Positions 61,801 through 64,000 of a stretch of DNA of 64,000 bases are shown in pieces. The position numbers and the translations under genes are program-made. The stretch spans positions 11,774,327-11,838,326 of the forward strand of contig LR746272.1 of NCBI GenBank assembly GCA_902729315.2. The letters run 5' to 3'. This DNA comes from Spirodela intermedia (taxonomy: Eukaryota > Streptophyta > Magnoliopsida > Alismatales > Araceae). Position 1 is the first letter of the stretch, and each line of letters opens with the position of its first letter. Under the pieces are notes generated by a model, which was given only the letters and a program-made list of their open reading frames with translations, ran no database searches and was not told where the DNA came from.

Positions 61801-64000
61801 TAGCCAAAGAACCAACTGCATTACGATTATGTGCCAGTCAAAATAAAAACTCTGAAACATAAATATTGCAGCAGACATGCAAAATTTATGCTGGTTACAT
61901 CTTGGACATTTAATTTTGAAGAAATAAATAAATGGCTTAAAAATGATTTTCTTCATCTATATCACCTGAGTTGAATATCATGCTCTTGCCCCCAAGGTCT
62001 GCTGCTTCCCTTACCATGCAGATCAAAAACATTGCCTGAAGATTTCTTCAGTTGATCTATCTGAACTATCTTTGGATGCAACAATCTAGTTATCTCGCCA
62101 CGTAAAAAACCTAGTTCAGGCTCTGGCACAGGTGGTATTTCCTCCGTTATAGTGATCTGATTGTACTCTAGATCCACAATAACGACCTGCAGTAATTAAT
62201 GATGATAGTGAAGATGATGTGATACCCGAAAACGCATGCCAGGAGAAATCCTATATGAAACTTTGTCATCAAGCATTGAAATTTCGCAGTATCTCCTTCG
62301 AAAATGGACAAAATGGAACACACATTTCATCTAATGGTTGAGGATAAACATAAGTCCTGCACACTATGAAGGTTGATCAACTCTGAGAAAGAAACTTGTC
62401 ACAGTAGTAAAATAAACAAGCTGTTTTCTCACATTACTTCAAGTGATATGACAATAATTTCAATTGAACATATGTTAATCATATGACAGTAAATACTACA
62501 GCAACCTGTTTTCCCATCGTTAACATTTATAATATCATAATATATTGTATAACAGATAACAGTTCGAGAGTAAGAATCCGCTCTGCTTACTATTATCAGC
62601 ACTCTTAAGAAGAATGCATTAACACTATACTCTGATACAGGGGACAATCAATGTTTCGGTCTTAATTCACAGTCAGAATGTATGCAACTTTTTTTGCACC
62701 AGGATTTAATGGCAACTAAACAACAGATCCTTTCTAAGATGTACCGTGACAAGATGAGATAAAAAAGTATGCATCACAAAATACTGTGATGAGATATTCA
62801 TCGTAAACTACTAGCAAAAAGTTGAAAATAGATGTTTAGTCGGTCCCAGGTGTGAGAATTTGACGTCAGAAGTTAGAGCCAGACAAATAAAACTAACTTA
62901 CACCGTCCATCGTGAGACCAAATGTGTCAACACCAGAATGAAGCCCCATCATGTATGGTGTAGGTGCATCAATGTATTCTACCCCCTTGAAAAACAGTAA
63001 TGGTATATACACATGCTGCAAAATCACAGAAAAACTTTAATGAGACATGCAAAGAGGCCAAGAAATTCGTAAGCGCAGAAGAAAATAATCATAATAACGA
63101 TATAATGTGTACCTGATTAAAGTTAAAAAACAATAATAATCTGATTAACTGATAAAAAATATGCACTCTCTAGTTGAAATAACTTTGCACTTACCTGCCA
63201 CCTAAATGGATATATCAAATGACAGATAGCCTCCGAAACTAGAGTTAAAAGAGCGTACCTGAGGAACAAGAAAAAGATCTCCAGTTATTCCACATTATAT
63301 TCCATTGACAAACATGAAGTATGCAAACTTGATTTCAACGTAAGAATGTGTTTTATAATGAGTCAAAAAGTAGGGAGGAAATGCATTACCATTACTCAGT
63401 AGAAATAGCATCATGCCATGATGAAAATAAACAAAATCCCTAATGGCAGTAAAAATAAGGGTTTTAAAAAATTAAATGGATGAAAAAAATTCTCTATGGA
63501 ATTGTTATGAGAATTAAATTAAAGCAGGAAGGCATAAAAAAATCTTATTCGATAATTTAAATTTAATCCCAAAAAATAGCTTCACCGAGTTACTCTGCAT
63601 ATTAGTGAAAGCCTTGTTGAAGTATTGGATAATCATTCAAATCGATTGGCAAGGTCTATTTATCTGACCACAGTTTTTTAAAAATAGGATTTTCTGGAAA
63701 TTACTTGTTTGACCGAAGTAAAATTCTTCTTTCAAGAAGAACAGCCGTGAAAAGCTTGATCAAGTTATCAACATCCAAACATTGCATCAGATGTTGAAAA
63801 GATATCTGCATCAGGTGAAAAATTATGATTGTCATAAATATTTATACGAAAATTGTAGAAGAAACTCCATATTTGTAAAAGTTCCATTACATCTGCATGT
63901 GGAAGGCCCTCCTTTGGTGGAGCCTCCACAGAGAGAAGGCAGTTATCAATTGCAAATAAAACTCGATCCTTTCCCGGTGTAGGAAGAGGAACATTCGATA
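46801..64000 (-). CDS. SCD1: SCD1, DENN- and WD40-domain protein (N-terminus outside window)
   Basis: A Rab-GEF-type trafficking protein needed for cytokinesis and clathrin-linked membrane traffic. Twenty-eight exons close in frame over about 1026 residues: 63891->64000, 63705-63805, 63195-63258, 62902-63015, 61966-62186, 61334-61388, 61156-61245, 58783-58972, 58441-58570, 57909-57972, 57790-57834, 56781-56856, 56583-56656, 56453-56503, 54643-54800, 53948-53995, 53465-53522, 53280-53363, 52969-53200, 52263-52429, 51425-51489, 51165-51288, 50362-50543, 50197-50268, 49953-50113, 49762-49803, 48174-48382, 46801-46896. The DENN part shows PTPGKDRVLFAIDNCLLSV, LDVDNLIKLF and APTPYMMGLHS. The middle has GIGGSGFVECIREHI and RSWVQSMFSRD. 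The tail is WD repeats (KGHSGAITALH, DDWTARVWS, GGRNGLLRLWEATINI-stop). Arabidopsis SCD1 has about 1187 residues, so roughly 160 are missing off the right edge. Intron 51289-51424 needs a GC donor. Confidence 0.95.
46897..48173 (-). other. SCD1 last intron (1.3 kb)
   Basis: The intron separates the TLAV and VRCVASDL exons. It includes a TA dinucleotide run (about 47547-47564). No other feature is recognised. Confidence 0.85.
48383..49761 (-). other. SCD1 intron within WD40 region (1.4 kb)
   Basis: It lies between the FWENEEG and RIKCTKN exons. Sequence at 48800-49260 includes short plus-strand frames without similarity. I see no repeats or mobile element. Confidence 0.8.
51289..51424 (-). 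other. SCD1 intron that needs a GC donor
   Basis: On the minus strand the exon ends CACACGAG and the intron would begin GCGGGT. The only nearby GT, four bases further on, leaves the next exon out of frame and hits a stop. The GC junction gives GHTRPIRAISSD, which matches the length of the family sequence exactly. The donor is weaker than the other two GC donors in the window. Confidence 0.65.
54801..56452 (-). other. SCD1 intron (1.65 kb)
   Basis: This AT-rich intron lies between the FIAVREL and LKTAISRAAS exons. No element is recognised. Confidence 0.8.
58973..61155 (-). other. Largest SCD1 intron (2.2 kb)
   Basis: It separates NQPPESMTM from ISQFLDS. The segment around 60500-60740 has a 76-codon plus-strand frame and a slightly different texture, but it matches nothing I know. 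No terminal repeats were found. Confidence 0.75.

Overview
The window is nuclear DNA of a flowering plant. Genes are multi-exon with GT-AG introns, introns and spacers are AT-rich, and CT/GA microsatellites are common near gene starts. The encoded set is typical of land plants: an RHD3-type ER-shaping GTPase, a TM9SF protein, ent-kaurene oxidase, a CRM splicing factor, bHLH041 and SCD1. Very GC-rich coding exons (TM9SF last exon, BPG2-like first exon) beside AT-rich genes, and an RHD3 protein very close to grass RHD3 as I remember it, suggest a monocot. That taxonomic call is inference. No CRISPR array, intact transposon, rRNA or tRNA gene was seen.

Layout. (i) 1-22284, + strand: a local RHD3 tandem array. 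The left edge (1-204) resembles intron 3 of the functional copy, so it looks like the stub of a further copy. Copy A (promoter from about 205, coding remnants 1946-8742) is a pseudogene that lost exons 1-6, with all GTPase motifs, and the C-terminal membrane hairpin. Copy B (11274-22284) is intact: 22 coding exons, 805 residues. (ii) 23002-27293, - strand: a TM9SF/TMN7-like protein, 630 residues, convergent with RHD3. (iii) 27654-31399, + strand: a BPG2-like circularly permuted GTPase, 593 residues, divergent from the TM9SF gene across 360 bp. (iv) 32187-34470, - strand: ent-kaurene oxidase (CYP701A type), 510 residues. (v) 35405-41871, - strand: CFM3-like protein with three CRM domains, 953 residues. 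(vi) 43293-45789, + strand: bHLH041-like factor, about 477 residues, including a 15-bp micro-exon. (vii) 46801 to the right edge, - strand: SCD1 (DENN plus WD40), its last 28 exons; the N-terminal part lies outside the window.

The neighbours do not form a pathway. They act in ER shaping, Golgi/endosome trafficking, organelle ribosome and intron maturation, gibberellin synthesis, transcription and cytokinesis. Gene models were built by hand: I placed splice junctions, checked that reading phase closes across every intron, and compared products with family members from memory. The most notable observations are the RHD3 array with a precise loss of its GTPase half, three introns that only keep frame with GC donors, a duplicated exon end acting as a decoy donor, a pair of overlapping hairpins downstream of the BPG2-like gene, and a microsatellite-bearing intron-or-exon in bHLH041. 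I found no convincing undescribed multi-gene system.
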